Origin: Parahaliea aestuarii
GTDB lineage: Bacteria > Pseudomonadota > Gammaproteobacteria > Pseudomonadales > Halieaceae
Length of the DNA: 64,000 nucleotides
Assembly: GCF_008064635.1 (NCBI RefSeq)
Contig: NZ_VRYZ01000002.1
Location: 62,001 to 126,000 of the forward strand
Direction of reading: 5' to 3'
Shown: piece by piece, positions 33,401 to 43,253 of the stretch
How the letters are laid out: each line of letters starts with the position of its first letter
Position numbering within the stretch: position 1 is the stretch's first letter
Program-made: the position numbers and the translations under genes
Notes under the pieces: model-generated
What the model was told of the DNA's origin: nothing
Databases searched by the model: none
Seen by the model: only the letters and a program-made list of their open reading frames with translations

Positions 33401-33832
33401 CTACCTCGCTGCACCGGCATCAGCCGGTTGCCGGGTGGTGATGCTGAGATGGGCAAAGCCCATCTGGCCAGCGGCATCCATGGCCCGCACCACTGATTCG
33501 TGGCTCGACTGGGCGTCGGCGGTGATGATCATCGGCAGCGTGGTGTCCCCGGCGGACACCTTGTAAATTGCCGCCTGCAACGTACGCGGACGACTGTCCA
33601 CCAGGCGCTGGCCGTTGACACGGTAGGTGCCGGACTCATCGATCAGTATTTCCACCCGCTCGCCATCGTTTTGCTGCGGCTCGCCACTGGCCTCGGGAAG
33701 GTCGATGCTGAGTTGGGTTTCACGGGTGAAGGTGGTCGAAACCATGAAAAAGATCAACAGCAGGAACACCACATCGATCAGCGGAGTCAGGTTGACCCCG
33801 ACCTCCTCCCGGCTCTGGCGGCGGAACTTCAA
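33401..33832 (-). CDS. exbD: ExbD/TolR family biopolymer transport protein
   Basis: 143 aa. A single TM helix with the essential proton-path Asp20 (NLTPLIDVVFLLLIFF) is followed by a periplasmic domain. With ExbB it converts proton motive force into work for an outer-membrane or periplasmic partner. No TonB gene is nearby, so the partner is unknown. Its location directly before msbA is shared with other gammaproteobacteria. Confidence 0.92.
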   Translation of the reverse strand: MKFRRQSREEVGVNLTPLIDVVFLLLIFFMVSTTFTRETQLSIDLPEASGEPQQNDGERVEILIDESGTYRVNGQRLVDSRPRTLQAAIYKVSAGDTTLPMIITADAQSSHESVVRAMDAAGQMGFAHLSITTRQPADAGAAR

Positions 33833-34485
33833 CGCCGCACTTCCCCGCTCTGCTCGGAGTGCAGCGCATCTACCAGCTTGATCGTTTCCTGCTCCAGTTC
33901 GACCACGATGCCATCGATGCGGCCACTGAAATAGCGGTGCATCACCAGCGCCGGAATGGCCACGCTGAGCCCGGCAGCCGTGGTGATCAGGGCTTCCGAG
34001 ATGCCCCCCGCCAGCGCACTGGCATTGCCGGTGCCCTGGGCCATGATCTCGGCGAAGACCTTGATCATACCCACCACGGTACCCAGCAGGCCCAGTAGCG
34101 GCGCCACTGCGGCGATAGTGCCGAGGGTGTTCAGGTAGCGCTCAAGATCATGTATTACATGACTGGCTGCCTCCTGGATGCTCTCTTTCATCACGTCGCG
34201 ACCGTGGGAGGCGTTGCCGAGGCCGGCGGCCAGGATGCGGCCAAGCGGCGATGACTGGCGCAGGCTTTTCAGGCGGTTGGCGTCGATCTCACCGGCCTTG
34301 AGCTGCTTCCACACCGTGGCCAGCAGATGCGGCGGGGCAATTTTTTTCGGGTTCAGGGTGTATAGACGTTCGATACAGATCGCTACTGCGACAATAGAAC
34401 AGAGCAGGATCAGCACCATCAACCAGCCGCCTGCCGTTACCAGTTCGAGCACACCTGTGTCCTGTAACAGCGAAATTCGCGCCAT
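33829..34485 (-). CDS. exbB: ExbB/MotA/TolQ family proton channel protein
   Basis: 218 aa from ATG 34485. Three TM helices are visible: near the N-terminus (GGWLMVLILLCSIVAVAI), about 125-150 (TIAAVAPLLGLLGTVVGMI) and about 165-185 (EALITTAAGLSVAIPALV), with the conserved Thr/Pro-rich channel pattern. It partners with ExbD, with which it overlaps by 4 bp. The frame opens at a GTG at 34494; both starts are plausible. Confidence 0.92.
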   Translation of the reverse strand: MARISLLQDTGVLELVTAGGWLMVLILLCSIVAVAICIERLYTLNPKKIAPPHLLATVWKQLKAGEIDANRLKSLRQSSPLGRILAAGLGNASHGRDVMKESIQEAASHVIHDLERYLNTLGTIAAVAPLLGLLGTVVGMIKVFAEIMAQGTGNASALAGGISEALITTAAGLSVAIPALVMHRYFSGRIDGIVVELEQETIKLVDALHSEQSGEVRR

Positions 34486-34522
34486 TATACGCACAGCCCC
34501 GGCAGCGGAGAAAGCGCGCGGC

Positions 34523-36841
34523 TCATTGCCAGTAGTACGGCCTCTGGCGCCGATGGGAAATGACCTGTGGCGCCTGGCCGGGCCGGAAAATCACTTCCAG
34601 CGCCCCTTCACTCGCGCTGTACCACACCCTGCTGCGCTCTGCCTGTAAGCGCGCGACCACCCCGGGGTGGGGATGGCCAAAACGATTGGCGTAACCGGCG
34701 CTGACTACCGCATGGGCCGGCGCCACCTGTTTGAGAAAAGCGAATCCGCTGGAGGTCTTGCTGCCGTGGTGGGCCACCAGCAGCCAGTCGCTCCGTAAAT
34801 CGCTGCGCCAGTAGCGCACCAGCTCCCGCTCCCGCTCGACATCAATATCGCCAGCCAGCAACAGGCCCTCGCCGCCAATCTGAACCTGCAGAACACAGGA
34901 GGCATTGTTGCTGGAAAGCCCGGATGAGGCCTCCAGGGCCGGCGCCAGGATTCTTACGACGACACCGGCACCGGGCCACTGCCAGGCCCTGCCGGCCACA
35001 CAACGACGGGCGCCCGCGATGTCGAGGTCGGCCCCGGTCAGAATCGCGTCGACCCGAACGCTGTCCACCACATCCCGCCAGCCGGCGCTGTGATCGCTGT
35101 CACCGTGACTCAGCACCAGGGTGTCCAGGTGGCGAATACCTCGCTGGCGCAGCAGCGGCACCACCACACTGTCGGCAACGGTTGGACCGCCGGGCACCCC
35201 TCCGCCGGTGTCGTACAACAGGGCGCGCTCACGGTCGTACAACAGCACCGAAGTGCCCTGCCCCACGTCGATAAACGCCAGGTGTACGGCGTTTGGCCCG
35301 GCGGTCCTGGCCTGCTTTGGCGGCAGAAGTGCGGGCGCCAGCAACAGGCACAGCGCGGCGAATCGCCGCCAGCGCGGCAGCGGGAAAACAGCCAGACCCA
35401 CTGCCACCACCGCCAATGCCAGTTGCGCCGGGCCCGGGCTGAAATGCCAGTACAGCCAGGCGGGACGCGCCTGCTGCAAGGTGGCTGCCAGGGGCAACAG
35501 GGTATTCAGCGGTACAGCCGCCCAGCGCCACAGGGTGTCGGCCAGCCCTGTCTCCAGCAGGGCCAGCCCGGTCGCCAATAGCGACAGGGGCACGACCCAC
35601 AGTCCCAGCAGAGGGACCGCCAGCAGGTTGGCGGGGGCTGAGACCAGGCTGGCGCCGCCAAACCAGCCACCGGCAAGCGGTACCATCGCCAGTGCCATAT
35701 AGACATGTGTGAGAATCATCTGCAGCGGCCCGCTGCGTCCGCTGCCCCACTGCAGGCGCCACAGCAGGCAGGCGACAGCACCAAATGACAGCCAGAAACC
35801 ACTGCCCAGCCCGGCCAGCGGATTGCACAGCAACAGCACCAGTGCCGCCAGCAACAGGTTGTGCCAGGCCCCGGCCCCGCGCCCCAGCCAACTGGCCGCA
35901 ACCACGCAAAACAGCATGGTCAGGGCGCGAACCGTGGCCAGCGAGAAGCCGGCGAGCGCCGCATAGAACACCGCCAGCACCAGTGCCGTCAATGCCGGCA
36001 GTAACAGTCCCGCACCCGTATATCCGGCCCACTGGAGTGGCAACACCAGCACCCTGCCCAGCAGGTAGCCCAGGCCGGCCACCAGCCCGATGTGCAAGCC
36101 GGAGATCACCAGCAGGTGGTTCAGGCCAAACACCTGGAAAAGCCGCCAGAGATCGCTGTCGAGCGCGCTGCGGTCGGCCACCGTAACGGCCTGCAACACC
36201 GCCTGGCTGTCTGCGGGCAGCCTCAGTGCGCCAATGCGCTCACTCAGCCTGCCACGCAGGCGGTGGTGCCATAAACCATGCTGGGGGACAGGCAGACGCT
36301 GCGCCGCACCGTCGCGGCTGCGAACACTGCCGGTGGCATCGATGCCGGTCTGCGCAAACCAAGCCTGCATGTTGAAGGACCCGGGGTTCACCAGCCCCCA
36401 GGGGCGCCGGAGCAGCACTTCGAAGCGCCAGCTTTCGCCGGGAGCAAGCACCTCGTCGCCATAGTGGGACAACAGCAGGCGACGGGGGCCACTACACCTG
36501 GCCGGGCTCACGCTGCTGACGGCAAACTCGAATCGCTGTTGCCGGGTCTCGGGATCGAAGCGGCTTACCCGCGGCAGCGATACAACCCGCCCCTCAACCT
36601 GTACAGGAAGGCGCACACAGTCCTTTGGCAGCGCGCGAGACAATAGCGCCTGACCAAAGTAACAGGCAATCAGTACTCCCACCACAAGGGCCGCCAGGGC
36701 GATGCCTGTGGCTCGCCAGCGGGAGCAGGCAAGCACCAGGGCCGTCAGCGCCATACCGACCTGCTCCGCGGCCCCGGGCAGGCGCGGCAACCACCCCGTT
36801 GCCAGCAAACCGATTGCCAGCACCAGCGGCAGTGCCCCCAT
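34523..36841 (-). CDS. comEC: DNA internalization-related competence protein ComEC/Rec2
   Basis: 772 aa from ATG 36841. Multiple TM helices of the Competence domain occupy about 1-60 and 200-480; between them lies an OB-like soluble segment. The C-terminal metallo-beta-lactamase-like domain shows SHGDSDHSAGW (about 577) and HHGSKTSSGF. ComEC is the inner-membrane channel for single-stranded DNA during transformation. The frame continues upstream to 37339, but that part is antisense to the DUF2062 gene. It leads the leftward exbB-exbD-msbA run. Presence of comEC alone does not prove natural competence. Confidence 0.92.
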   Translation of the reverse strand: MGALPLVLAIGLLATGWLPRLPGAAEQVGMALTALVLACSRWRATGIALAALVVGVLIACYFGQALLSRALPKDCVRLPVQVEGRVVSLPRVSRFDPETRQQRFEFAVSSVSPARCSGPRRLLLSHYGDEVLAPGESWRFEVLLRRPWGLVNPGSFNMQAWFAQTGIDATGSVRSRDGAAQRLPVPQHGLWHHRLRGRLSERIGALRLPADSQAVLQAVTVADRSALDSDLWRLFQVFGLNHLLVISGLHIGLVAGLGYLLGRVLVLPLQWAGYTGAGLLLPALTALVLAVFYAALAGFSLATVRALTMLFCVVAASWLGRGAGAWHNLLLAALVLLLCNPLAGLGSGFWLSFGAVACLLWRLQWGSGRSGPLQMILTHVYMALAMVPLAGGWFGGASLVSAPANLLAVPLLGLWVVPLSLLATGLALLETGLADTLWRWAAVPLNTLLPLAATLQQARPAWLYWHFSPGPAQLALAVVAVGLAVFPLPRWRRFAALCLLLAPALLPPKQARTAGPNAVHLAFIDVGQGTSVLLYDRERALLYDTGGGVPGGPTVADSVVVPLLRQRGIRHLDTLVLSHGDSDHSAGWRDVVDSVRVDAILTGADLDIAGARRCVAGRAWQWPGAGVVVRILAPALEASSGLSSNNASCVLQVQIGGEGLLLAGDIDVERERELVRYWRSDLRSDWLLVAHHGSKTSSGFAFLKQVAPAHAVVSAGYANRFGHPHPGVVARLQAERSRVWYSASEGALEVIFRPGQAPQVISHRRQRPYYWQ

Positions 36842-36961
36842 CAGTGGGCAACCCCGGCGATTGTGGGCATAATGGCCGGCCTCTGCCGTTGCGACGCAAG
36901 GCGCCGGAATCGCCAGTCGACCACAAGCGACAGAGGGATCACACACCAATTCAGGCCAGCG

Positions 36962-37495
36962 ATGCCCAAGCACACCCTCAAACAGATCATGCCTTCCCCG
37001 GCCCGGCTCCGGGAAATCAAGATGCTGGGCTTCCTCGGCGACTGGATCTACCAGCCCAACCTCTGGCACCTGAACCGCTATTCGGCGTCGATGGCGTTTT
37101 TCATCGGTCTGTTCGTGGCCTTTATCCCGCTGCCCGGACAGATGGTATTCGCGGCCCTGCTCGCCATTCTGGTGCGCTGCAACCTGCCCCTGGCAGTCAC
37201 GTTGATCTGGGTCACCAATCCCCTGACGATCCCGGCCCTGTTCTACCTGGCCTACCGGGTGGGCGCGCTGCTGATGAACGAGCCGGTGCAGTTCATCCAC
37301 TTCCAACTCAGCCTGGAGTGGGCCAGTGAAAGCCTGCACGCCATCTGGCAGCCGCTGCTACTGGGCTGCCTGGTGTGCGGCCTGTTCTTCGGTTCGCTGG
37401 GTTATTTCGTGATCAGCATGCTGTGGCGTCTGCACGTTGCCAATCGCTGGAAGGCGCGCAAACTGCGTCGGCAGCAGGCCAGGGAGGCCGGCTAG
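36962..37495 (+). CDS. DUF2062 domain-containing membrane protein
   Basis: 177 aa with three hydrophobic segments (about 40-65, 75-105, 130-160). The DUF2062 hallmark region FVAFIPLPGQMVFAALLAILVRCNLPLAV is shown here in part: IPLPGQM, and NPLTIPALFYLAY follows. Function is unknown. ATG 36962 has AGG nearby and begins before the hydrophobic region. It is divergent from comEC and its stop overlaps the lolE stop by 3 bp. The comEC/DUF2062/lol arrangement is conserved in pseudomonads. Confidence 0.88.
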   Translation: MPKHTLKQIMPSPARLREIKMLGFLGDWIYQPNLWHLNRYSASMAFFIGLFVAFIPLPGQMVFAALLAILVRCNLPLAVTLIWVTNPLTIPALFYLAYRVGALLMNEPVQFIHFQLSLEWASESLHAIWQPLLLGCLVCGLFFGSLGYFVISMLWRLHVANRWKARKLRRQQAREAG

Positions 37496-38718
37496 CCCTC
37501 CTGATGCAGGATCTGGGCCGGCGCCAGGCGGGCTGCTCGCAGGGCCGGATAGAGGGCCGCCAGCACGCACATTGCCCAGGCTACGCCACCCACCAGCAGC
37601 ACGTCAGAGGCCAGCACATCCACTGGCAGGAAGGACACGGGATAGACATCGGTGTTCAGGAAGCGGTAGTTCAGCAGCCGCTCCAGGCCGTCCACCAGCC
37701 CGGGCACCGCCAGCGCCAGTCCCACGCCGAACAGGCAACCCAGCGCAGCCCCGACCAGGCCGATCACCGCCCCCTGCAGGACGAACACCCAGCCGATATC
37801 GCCGCCGCTGGCGCCGAGGGTGCGCAGGATGGCGATATCACCCTGCTTGTCGAAAACCACCAGCACCAGCGACGACACCACGTTGAACGCGGCCACCGCG
37901 ATAATGGAAAACAGCAGGATGGACACCAGGTCGCGCGACAGCTGGATGGCGGCGTAGAGGTTGCCGTGGGTCTGCATCCAGTTGCTGGCGTAGTAGCCCG
38001 GCGGCAGGTTTTGCACCAGCTCCCAGCCAATACGGGCCACGTCGAACAGGTCGCGGGTTTCCACCTGGAGACCGCTGACCCGGCCATCGGGCGACAGTCT
38101 GTCGAGGGCGAAGTCGAAGTCCACCAGCGCGATGCTTTCGTCGAGTTCCGTTCCGGTGTCGAGCACAGCGCTGAGTTCGACCTGGACAAAGCGGGCTTCT
38201 GACCCGCCCTGCCCCGGTACGATCAGCGTCAGGTTGGCGCCCGGCGCCAGGCCCAGGCGCCCGGCGAGGCCCTTGCCCAGTACCAGCCCGTTGTCGGTGC
38301 CGGCGAAGGACTGATAGGCCTCCGGCCCCAGGCTGGTCAGCAGCGCCCCCACATCACCCTGGGTAGGTACTCCCAGCCCCTGCGCGGTTTCAATGCGCCG
38401 CCCGTGCATGAACAGGGCATTGAACTGCACAAAGGGCCGCACCGCAGTCACATCCGGGTGGAGGGCCACCGGTTCGAGCCGCTGGCGCCAGTCCACCATT
38501 CCCTGGTGGGCCTGCAGGGTGATATGCGGCACCAGCGACAGAATCCGCTCGCGCATCTCCCGGTCGAAGCCGTTCATCACCGACAGTACGGTGACCAGCA
38601 GGGTAATGGCCAACACCAGCCCGAGCATGGAGAGCGACGACAGAAAGGTCGATAGATGGCCGCGCCCGAAGGCGAAGCTGTAGCGCAGGGCGAAGCGCAG
38701 TTTCTCCGCGAAACTCAC
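37492..38718 (-). CDS. lolE: Lipoprotein-releasing ABC transporter permease LolE
   Basis: 408 aa. An N-terminal TM helix (LGLVLAITLLVTVLSVMNGF) is followed by a large periplasmic domain (about 50-265) and three C-terminal TM helices, the LolC/LolE fold. FDKQGDIAILRTLGAS is the cytoplasmic coupling motif. LolCDE extracts outer-membrane lipoproteins from the inner membrane and loads LolA. LolE rather than LolC is assigned by position after lolD. Confidence 0.9.
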   Translation of the reverse strand: MSFAEKLRFALRYSFAFGRGHLSTFLSSLSMLGLVLAITLLVTVLSVMNGFDREMRERILSLVPHITLQAHQGMVDWRQRLEPVALHPDVTAVRPFVQFNALFMHGRRIETAQGLGVPTQGDVGALLTSLGPEAYQSFAGTDNGLVLGKGLAGRLGLAPGANLTLIVPGQGGSEARFVQVELSAVLDTGTELDESIALVDFDFALDRLSPDGRVSGLQVETRDLFDVARIGWELVQNLPPGYYASNWMQTHGNLYAAIQLSRDLVSILLFSIIAVAAFNVVSSLVLVVFDKQGDIAILRTLGASGGDIGWVFVLQGAVIGLVGAALGCLFGVGLALAVPGLVDGLERLLNYRFLNTDVYPVSFLPVDVLASDVLLVGGVAWAMCVLAALYPALRAARLAPAQILHQEG

Positions 38719-39395
38719 GGGCGCGCCCGCAGCCTGCCCTGTACCAGTTCCAGGGTCCGGTGCATGCGCGCCGCGATGCCCGGGTCGTGGGTAACCACCA
38801 CGAAGGCGGCCTGCTCCCGGCCCAGTTCGTCGATCAGGGCCAGCACCTGGGCCGCCGAATCCGGATCGAGATTGCCGGTCGGCTCATCCATCAATACCAC
38901 ATCCGGCGCCGCCACCAGGGCGCGGGCGATGGCGACGCGCTGGCGCTCGCCACCAGACAGCTGGCCCGGCCGATGCCGCAGGCGATGGGCCATGCCCACC
39001 CGCTCCAGCATCGCCGCCGCCCGCTCTGCCGCACGCGCGCGGCGTTCGCCACCAATCAGTAGCGGCATGGCGACATTTTCCGCCGCATCAAATTCCGGCA
39101 ACAGGTGGTGGAACTGGTACACAAAGCCCATACGGGCGTTGCGCAGGCGACAGCGGGCGCGTTCATCCAGCGCGGCAATGTCCTGCCCCGCCATCAGTAC
39201 CCGGCCGCTGCTGGGGTCATCCAGTCCACCCAGCAGGTTGAGCAGGGTCGACTTGCCGGAGCCCGAGGCGCCCACCACGGCGACCGTTTCACCGGGCAGC
39301 AGAGTGAACTCGACCCCGTCCAGCACCTGCACATGCTGGTCGCCGTCGCTGTAGACGCGGCCCAGGTTCTCACAGCGCAGCACTGGCTCACTCAT
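38715..39395 (-). CDS. lolD: Lipoprotein-releasing ABC transporter ATPase LolD
   Basis: 226 aa from ATG 39395 (MSEPVLRCENLGRVY). Walker A is VGASGSGKST, the signature is LSGGERQR, Walker B is VVLMDEPTGNLD and the switch His is in VTHDP. It powers LolCDE. It overlaps lolC by 8 bp and lolE by 4 bp. The frame is open to 39497 inside lolC but the earlier part is a shadow. Confidence 0.95.
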   Translation of the reverse strand: MSEPVLRCENLGRVYSDGDQHVQVLDGVEFTLLPGETVAVVGASGSGKSTLLNLLGGLDDPSSGRVLMAGQDIAALDERARCRLRNARMGFVYQFHHLLPEFDAAENVAMPLLIGGERRARAAERAAAMLERVGMAHRLRHRPGQLSGGERQRVAIARALVAAPDVVLMDEPTGNLDPDSAAQVLALIDELGREQAAFVVVTHDPGIAARMHRTLELVQGRLRARP

Positions 39396-40650
39396 AGCGC
39401 AGCACCTCCGCCGGCGCCACCTGGGCGGCGCGCCAGGCCGGGTACAGTGTGGCCAGCAAACTGAGCAACAACGATGCCAGCACCACCACCGCCACATCGC
39501 GCCCCATCAGGACCGAGGGCAATTCACTGATGAAGTAAACGTTCGGGTCGAACAGCTTTACCCCGAGCAGGCCCTCCACGAAGGCAGTGACCGGGGCGAT
39601 GTAGGACGCCAGCAACGCGCCGAGCAGCGCGCCAATGCTGATGCCTGCCAGGGCAAGACCCAGTCCGTGGGCCACGAACACCGCCATCACGCCTCGCGCG
39701 CTGGCGCCCATGGTGCGCAGCACAGCGATATCCCGGCGCTTCTCCGCCACCGACATCACCAGGGTCGACACAATATTGAAGGCGGCCACCGCCACCACGC
39801 TGAGCAGCAACAGGCTGACCATGATTTTCTCCATTTTGATCGCGCGAAACAGCGAGCCCTGGGTCTGACTCCAGTCCCGCACCTCACTATCATCGGGCAG
39901 CTGCCGGCGCAGCTGCCCGGCGATATCCGGCGCCTGGTAAAGATCCACGGTTTTTACCTGCAGGCCGCCGACCCGTCCCTGCTCGCCAAACAGCTTCTGG
40001 CCGCTGTCCAGCGAGACATAGGCCTGGTAGGTGTCAGGCTGTGCGCCGACTTCGAACAAACCGACCACCTGCAGCCGCTTGCTGCGCGGAAATGCCCCCA
40101 GGGGCGTCACGGTGATGCGCGGCAGGGTGACCTCGACAGTGTCCCCTGGCATGACGCCGAGAACGCGTGCCAGCGAGGCGCCGAGAATGACTGAAAACGG
40201 TGTGCTATCCAGCGCAGCCAGGGAGCCGGTGACGATGGCTTCCGGCATCCGCGATACGTTTCCTTCACTGGCGGTATCAATTGCGGTAAGGACCCCGCCG
40301 TGCATCAGGTAAGGTCCACCGAAGATCACCTTGTCACTGATATAGGGGGAAGCGGCCACGACGCCGGGTTGCGCCGTTACCTGTTCAACAAGCGCTCGCC
40401 AGTCTGTGATGCCGCCGCTGGTGGACTCGATATAGGCGTGGGGCACCAGCGACAGAATGCGCTGGCGCAACTCGCCGGCGAAGCCATTCATCACCGAGAG
40501 CACGGTGATCAGGCTGGCCACACCCAGCACCATGCCGAGCATGGAGACCAGGGCAATCAGGCCGGTGAAGCGGCTGCGCTTGCGGCTGAAGCTGTAACGC
40601 AGCCCGATGAACAGCGCGTAGTGGTCCGCCAGTGTCGAGAATGGCCGCAA
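39388..40650 (-). CDS. lolC: Lipoprotein-releasing ABC transporter permease LolC
   Basis: 420 aa. Topology matches LolE: GMVLGVASLITVLSVMNGF, a periplasmic domain, then three TM helices with AEKRRDIAVLRTMGAS before them. The start codon is a TTG at 40650 with only a weak GGGA site upstream; a slightly later start would not affect the domains. It begins 27 bp after nqrM, so the lol genes may be read through from the nqr operon. Confidence 0.92.
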   Translation of the reverse strand: MRPFSTLADHYALFIGLRYSFSRKRSRFTGLIALVSMLGMVLGVASLITVLSVMNGFAGELRQRILSLVPHAYIESTSGGITDWRALVEQVTAQPGVVAASPYISDKVIFGGPYLMHGGVLTAIDTASEGNVSRMPEAIVTGSLAALDSTPFSVILGASLARVLGVMPGDTVEVTLPRITVTPLGAFPRSKRLQVVGLFEVGAQPDTYQAYVSLDSGQKLFGEQGRVGGLQVKTVDLYQAPDIAGQLRRQLPDDSEVRDWSQTQGSLFRAIKMEKIMVSLLLLSVVAVAAFNIVSTLVMSVAEKRRDIAVLRTMGASARGVMAVFVAHGLGLALAGISIGALLGALLASYIAPVTAFVEGLLGVKLFDPNVYFISELPSVLMGRDVAVVVLASLLLSLLATLYPAWRAAQVAPAEVLRYE

Positions 40651-40677
40651 GCGATGCGCGTCCCTGCCCGAGCGCGC

Positions 40678-40911
40678 CTAGCGCTTGTCGCTGGCGTCGT
40701 AGAATACGGCCTTGGTGTCGCCTTCTCCGGCGCGGGTTTCCTCGTCGCAGCGCTTGGGATCACCACCACAGATTTCACAGCTCTGGTCGATACCCAGTGC
40801 GCCGATGCCACCGCAGGAACCCTTGATCGGAGCGCGCCCCGCCATCACACCCACTGCCATGGCCGCGATCACCGCGGCAAACACCAGTGTACTCATCAGA
40901 AAAATGGTCAT
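40678..40911 (-). CDS. nqrM: Na+-NQR maturation protein NqrM (DUF539)
   Basis: 77 aa. One TM helix (about 5-25) is followed by GRAPIKGSCGGIGALGID and further cysteines: Cys33, Cys45, Cys48 and Cys55. NqrM is needed to insert iron at the NqrD/NqrE site of Na+-NQR. ATG 40911 is preceded by an ideal GAGGTGAG, and it starts 2 nt after the apbE stop, so the two maturation factors are tightly coupled. Confidence 0.93.
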   Translation of the reverse strand: MTIFLMSTLVFAAVIAAMAVGVMAGRAPIKGSCGGIGALGIDQSCEICGGDPKRCDEETRAGEGDTKAVFYDASDKR

Positions 40912-40913
40912 GC

Positions 40914-42008
40914 TCACCTCTGCGGCCCACCGGGGGCCTGCTCTGTTGCGCCCTCCCCCAGCCAGGGAGAAAAGGCATCTGTATGACTGGCGGCAAAACC
41001 CTCGCCCTGCCGCCTGATGAAATATACCGCCAGCCCCAGCTCGCTGGCCACTCGCATGGCTTCGTCCGCCCCCAGCACCACCAGAGCGGTGGCCCAGGCG
41101 TCGGCGCGCATGGCGGTCTCCGCCAGAACCGTTACCGACACCAGGTCATGGGCTACCGGGTAGCCGGTGCGCGGGTCGATACTGTGGGAAAAACGCTTGC
41201 CGTCCAGCTCAAAAAAGTTGCGGTAATCGCCGGAAGTCGCCACAGCCACATCGCTGAGCGACAGGCCCACGGCCGGTGCCCGGCCCCCGGCCGAGGGCTG
41301 TTCGATGGCAATTCGCCAGCGGTCACCGCGCGGGCTGGCACCCGCCAGGCGCATCTCGCCACCTACTTCGACAAGAAAATCACTGACAGGTTGCACCAAC
41401 AGGTACTCTGCCAGGCGATCCACCGCATAGCCCTTGGCAATGGAGGAAAAGTCGAGGCTGACCTCGCGGGTTTTACGAACCCGGCTGCCCTCTGCATCGA
41501 TGTCCAGGTTACCCTGGCCAACCTGCTCGCGCAGGGCGGCAATGGTCTCCGCTGCGGGCACCTTCGCGGCACCGCGCCCGGGCCCGAAGCCCCACAGGTT
41601 GACCAGCGGGGCCACCGTCACATCGTAGGCGCCATCACTCTGCTCGCCGATCTCCAGCGCCGCCCGCAGCACCGTCATGAAGGGCGCGGAAACCGTCAAC
41701 CACTGCCCCACGGGGAGCCGGTTGAAGGCGCTGATCTCGGCGTCTTCCCGATAGGTCGACATGCTGTCATTGACCGATTCGAGTTCTGCCTCCAGCCCGG
41801 CCTGCAGCGTGTCTGCGGGCGGGGCCGATGGGGGCGCCACATAGGTCACATGCCAGGTGGTGCCCATGGTGTCGCCTGCCAGTTGTACAGCATCTCCAGC
41901 GCCACTGCTATGCTCGCCACAACCGGCCAGCATCCACAGCAGGGGCAGCAGAATACAAAAAAGCCACCCCTGAGAGTGGCTTTCTATGCCTGGGCCAGTA
42001 CTTTTCAC
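40914..42008 (-). CDS. apbE: FAD:protein FMN transferase ApbE
   Basis: 364 aa lipoprotein: the lipobox LAGC ends a signal sequence at about residue 30. The ApbE domain has GTTWHVTY, STYREDAEISAFN, DFSSIAKGYAVDRLA and SIDPRTGYPV. It attaches FMN through a phosphoester to a Thr of NqrB and NqrC. The GTG start directly abuts the nqrF stop, so it is part of the nqr operon. Confidence 0.95.
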   Translation of the reverse strand: MKSTGPGIESHSQGWLFCILLPLLWMLAGCGEHSSGAGDAVQLAGDTMGTTWHVTYVAPPSAPPADTLQAGLEAELESVNDSMSTYREDAEISAFNRLPVGQWLTVSAPFMTVLRAALEIGEQSDGAYDVTVAPLVNLWGFGPGRGAAKVPAAETIAALREQVGQGNLDIDAEGSRVRKTREVSLDFSSIAKGYAVDRLAEYLLVQPVSDFLVEVGGEMRLAGASPRGDRWRIAIEQPSAGGRAPAVGLSLSDVAVATSGDYRNFFELDGKRFSHSIDPRTGYPVAHDLVSVTVLAETAMRADAWATALVVLGADEAMRVASELGLAVYFIRRQGEGFAASHTDAFSPWLGEGATEQAPGGPQR

Positions 42009-43235
42009 CTAGCCGCCGAAGTCGTCCAGCATGATATTTTCCGGCTCGACGCCGAGGTCGGTCAGCATCTGGATCACCGCGGCATTCATCATCGGCGGGC
42101 CGCACATGTAGTACTCGCAGTCCTCCGGCGCCGGGTGGTTCTTCAGGTACTCCTCGTAGAGCACATTGTGGATAAACCCGGTGAGGCCGTCCCAGTTATC
42201 CTCGGGCTGAGGATCAGACAGGGCTACGTGCCACTCAAAGTTGTCGTTCTCCGCCGCCAGCTGGTCGTACTCGTCTTGGTAGAACATCTCGCGCAGGGAG
42301 CGTGCGCCATACCAGAAGGAGATTTTGCGCTTGCTGTTGAGTCGCTTGAGCTGGTCAAACAGGTGCGAGCGCATCGGCGCCATACCGGCACCACCGCCGA
42401 TAAAGACCATCTCGGCGTCGGTGTCCTTGGCGAAGAACTCACCGAAGGGCCCGTATACGGTGACCTTGTCGCCCGGCTTCAGGTTAAACACCCAGGACGA
42501 CATCTGGCCGGCCGGAATGCCTTCGCTGCCGGGGGGCGGCGTGGCAATACGGATATTGAACTTCACAACGCCGCGCTCTTCCGGATAGTTGGCCATGGAG
42601 TAAGCGCGGATAACGGGCTCTTTCACCTCGGACTGCATCTTGAAGAAGCCGAAGCGCTCCCAGTCGCCGCGGTATTCTTCGTCGATGTCGAAGTCTTCGT
42701 ACTTGACCAGGTGCGGCGGGCATTCCAGCTGCACGTAACCGCCAGCACGGAAGTCCACGTTCTCGCCTTCCGGCAGCTTCAGTGTCAGTTCCTTGATGAA
42801 GGTGGCCACGTTCGGGTTGGACTCAACCGTGCACTCCCACTGCTTCACCCCGAAGACTTCTTCCGGCACCTCGATCTTCATGTCCTGCTTGACCGCAGTC
42901 TGGCAGGACAGGCGCCAACCCTCCTGGGCGTCGCGACGGGTGAAGTGACCTTCTTCGGTGGGCAGCATGGAGCCGCCTCCCTCGTTGACGATGCACTTGC
43001 ACTGGGCACAGGTGCCGCCCCCACCACAGGCGGAAGGCAGGAACAGGCCGCTCTCAGACAGTGTCTGCAGCAACTTGCCACCGGCAGGTACTGTGATCGT
43101 CTTTTCGCCGTTGATCTCGATGCTCACATCACCACTGCTCACCAGGCGTGAGCGGGCGAACAGAATGATAAACACCAGCGCCAGCACGATTGCAGTGAAC
43201 ATGCCGACGCCGAGAAAGATTGTGTTGATTTCCAT
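42009..43235 (-). CDS. nqrF: Na+-translocating NADH:quinone reductase subunit F
   Basis: 408 aa. One N-terminal TM helix (about 5-27), a 2Fe-2S domain with Cys70, Cys76, Cys79 and Cys111, then a ferredoxin-reductase module with FAD motif RAYSMANYP and NADH site [13 protein letters not shown]. It takes electrons from NADH into the complex. It follows nqrE by 18 bp. Confidence 0.98.
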   Translation of the reverse strand: MEINTIFLGVGMFTAIVLALVFIILFARSRLVSSGDVSIEINGEKTITVPAGGKLLQTLSESGLFLPSACGGGGTCAQCKCIVNEGGGSMLPTEEGHFTRRDAQEGWRLSCQTAVKQDMKIEVPEEVFGVKQWECTVESNPNVATFIKELTLKLPEGENVDFRAGGYVQLECPPHLVKYEDFDIDEEYRGDWERFGFFKMQSEVKEPVIRAYSMANYPEERGVVKFNIRIATPPPGSEGIPAGQMSSWVFNLKPGDKVTVYGPFGEFFAKDTDAEMVFIGGGAGMAPMRSHLFDQLKRLNSKRKISFWYGARSLREMFYQDEYDQLAAENDNFEWHVALSDPQPEDNWDGLTGFIHNVLYEEYLKNHPAPEDCEYYMCGPPMMNAAVIQMLTDLGVEPENIMLDDFGG

Positions 43236-43253
43236 TGCTACCTCTCGCCCCGC

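Noticed and set aside
36842-37339. N-terminal extension of ComEC to 939 residues
   Set aside because: It lies antisense to the DUF2062 gene and is low-complexity; the ATG at 36841 matches the start of the membrane domain.
40887-43151. Rightward open frame of 754 codons over nqrM, apbE and nqrF
   Set aside because: It crosses three well-supported genes and shows no domain.
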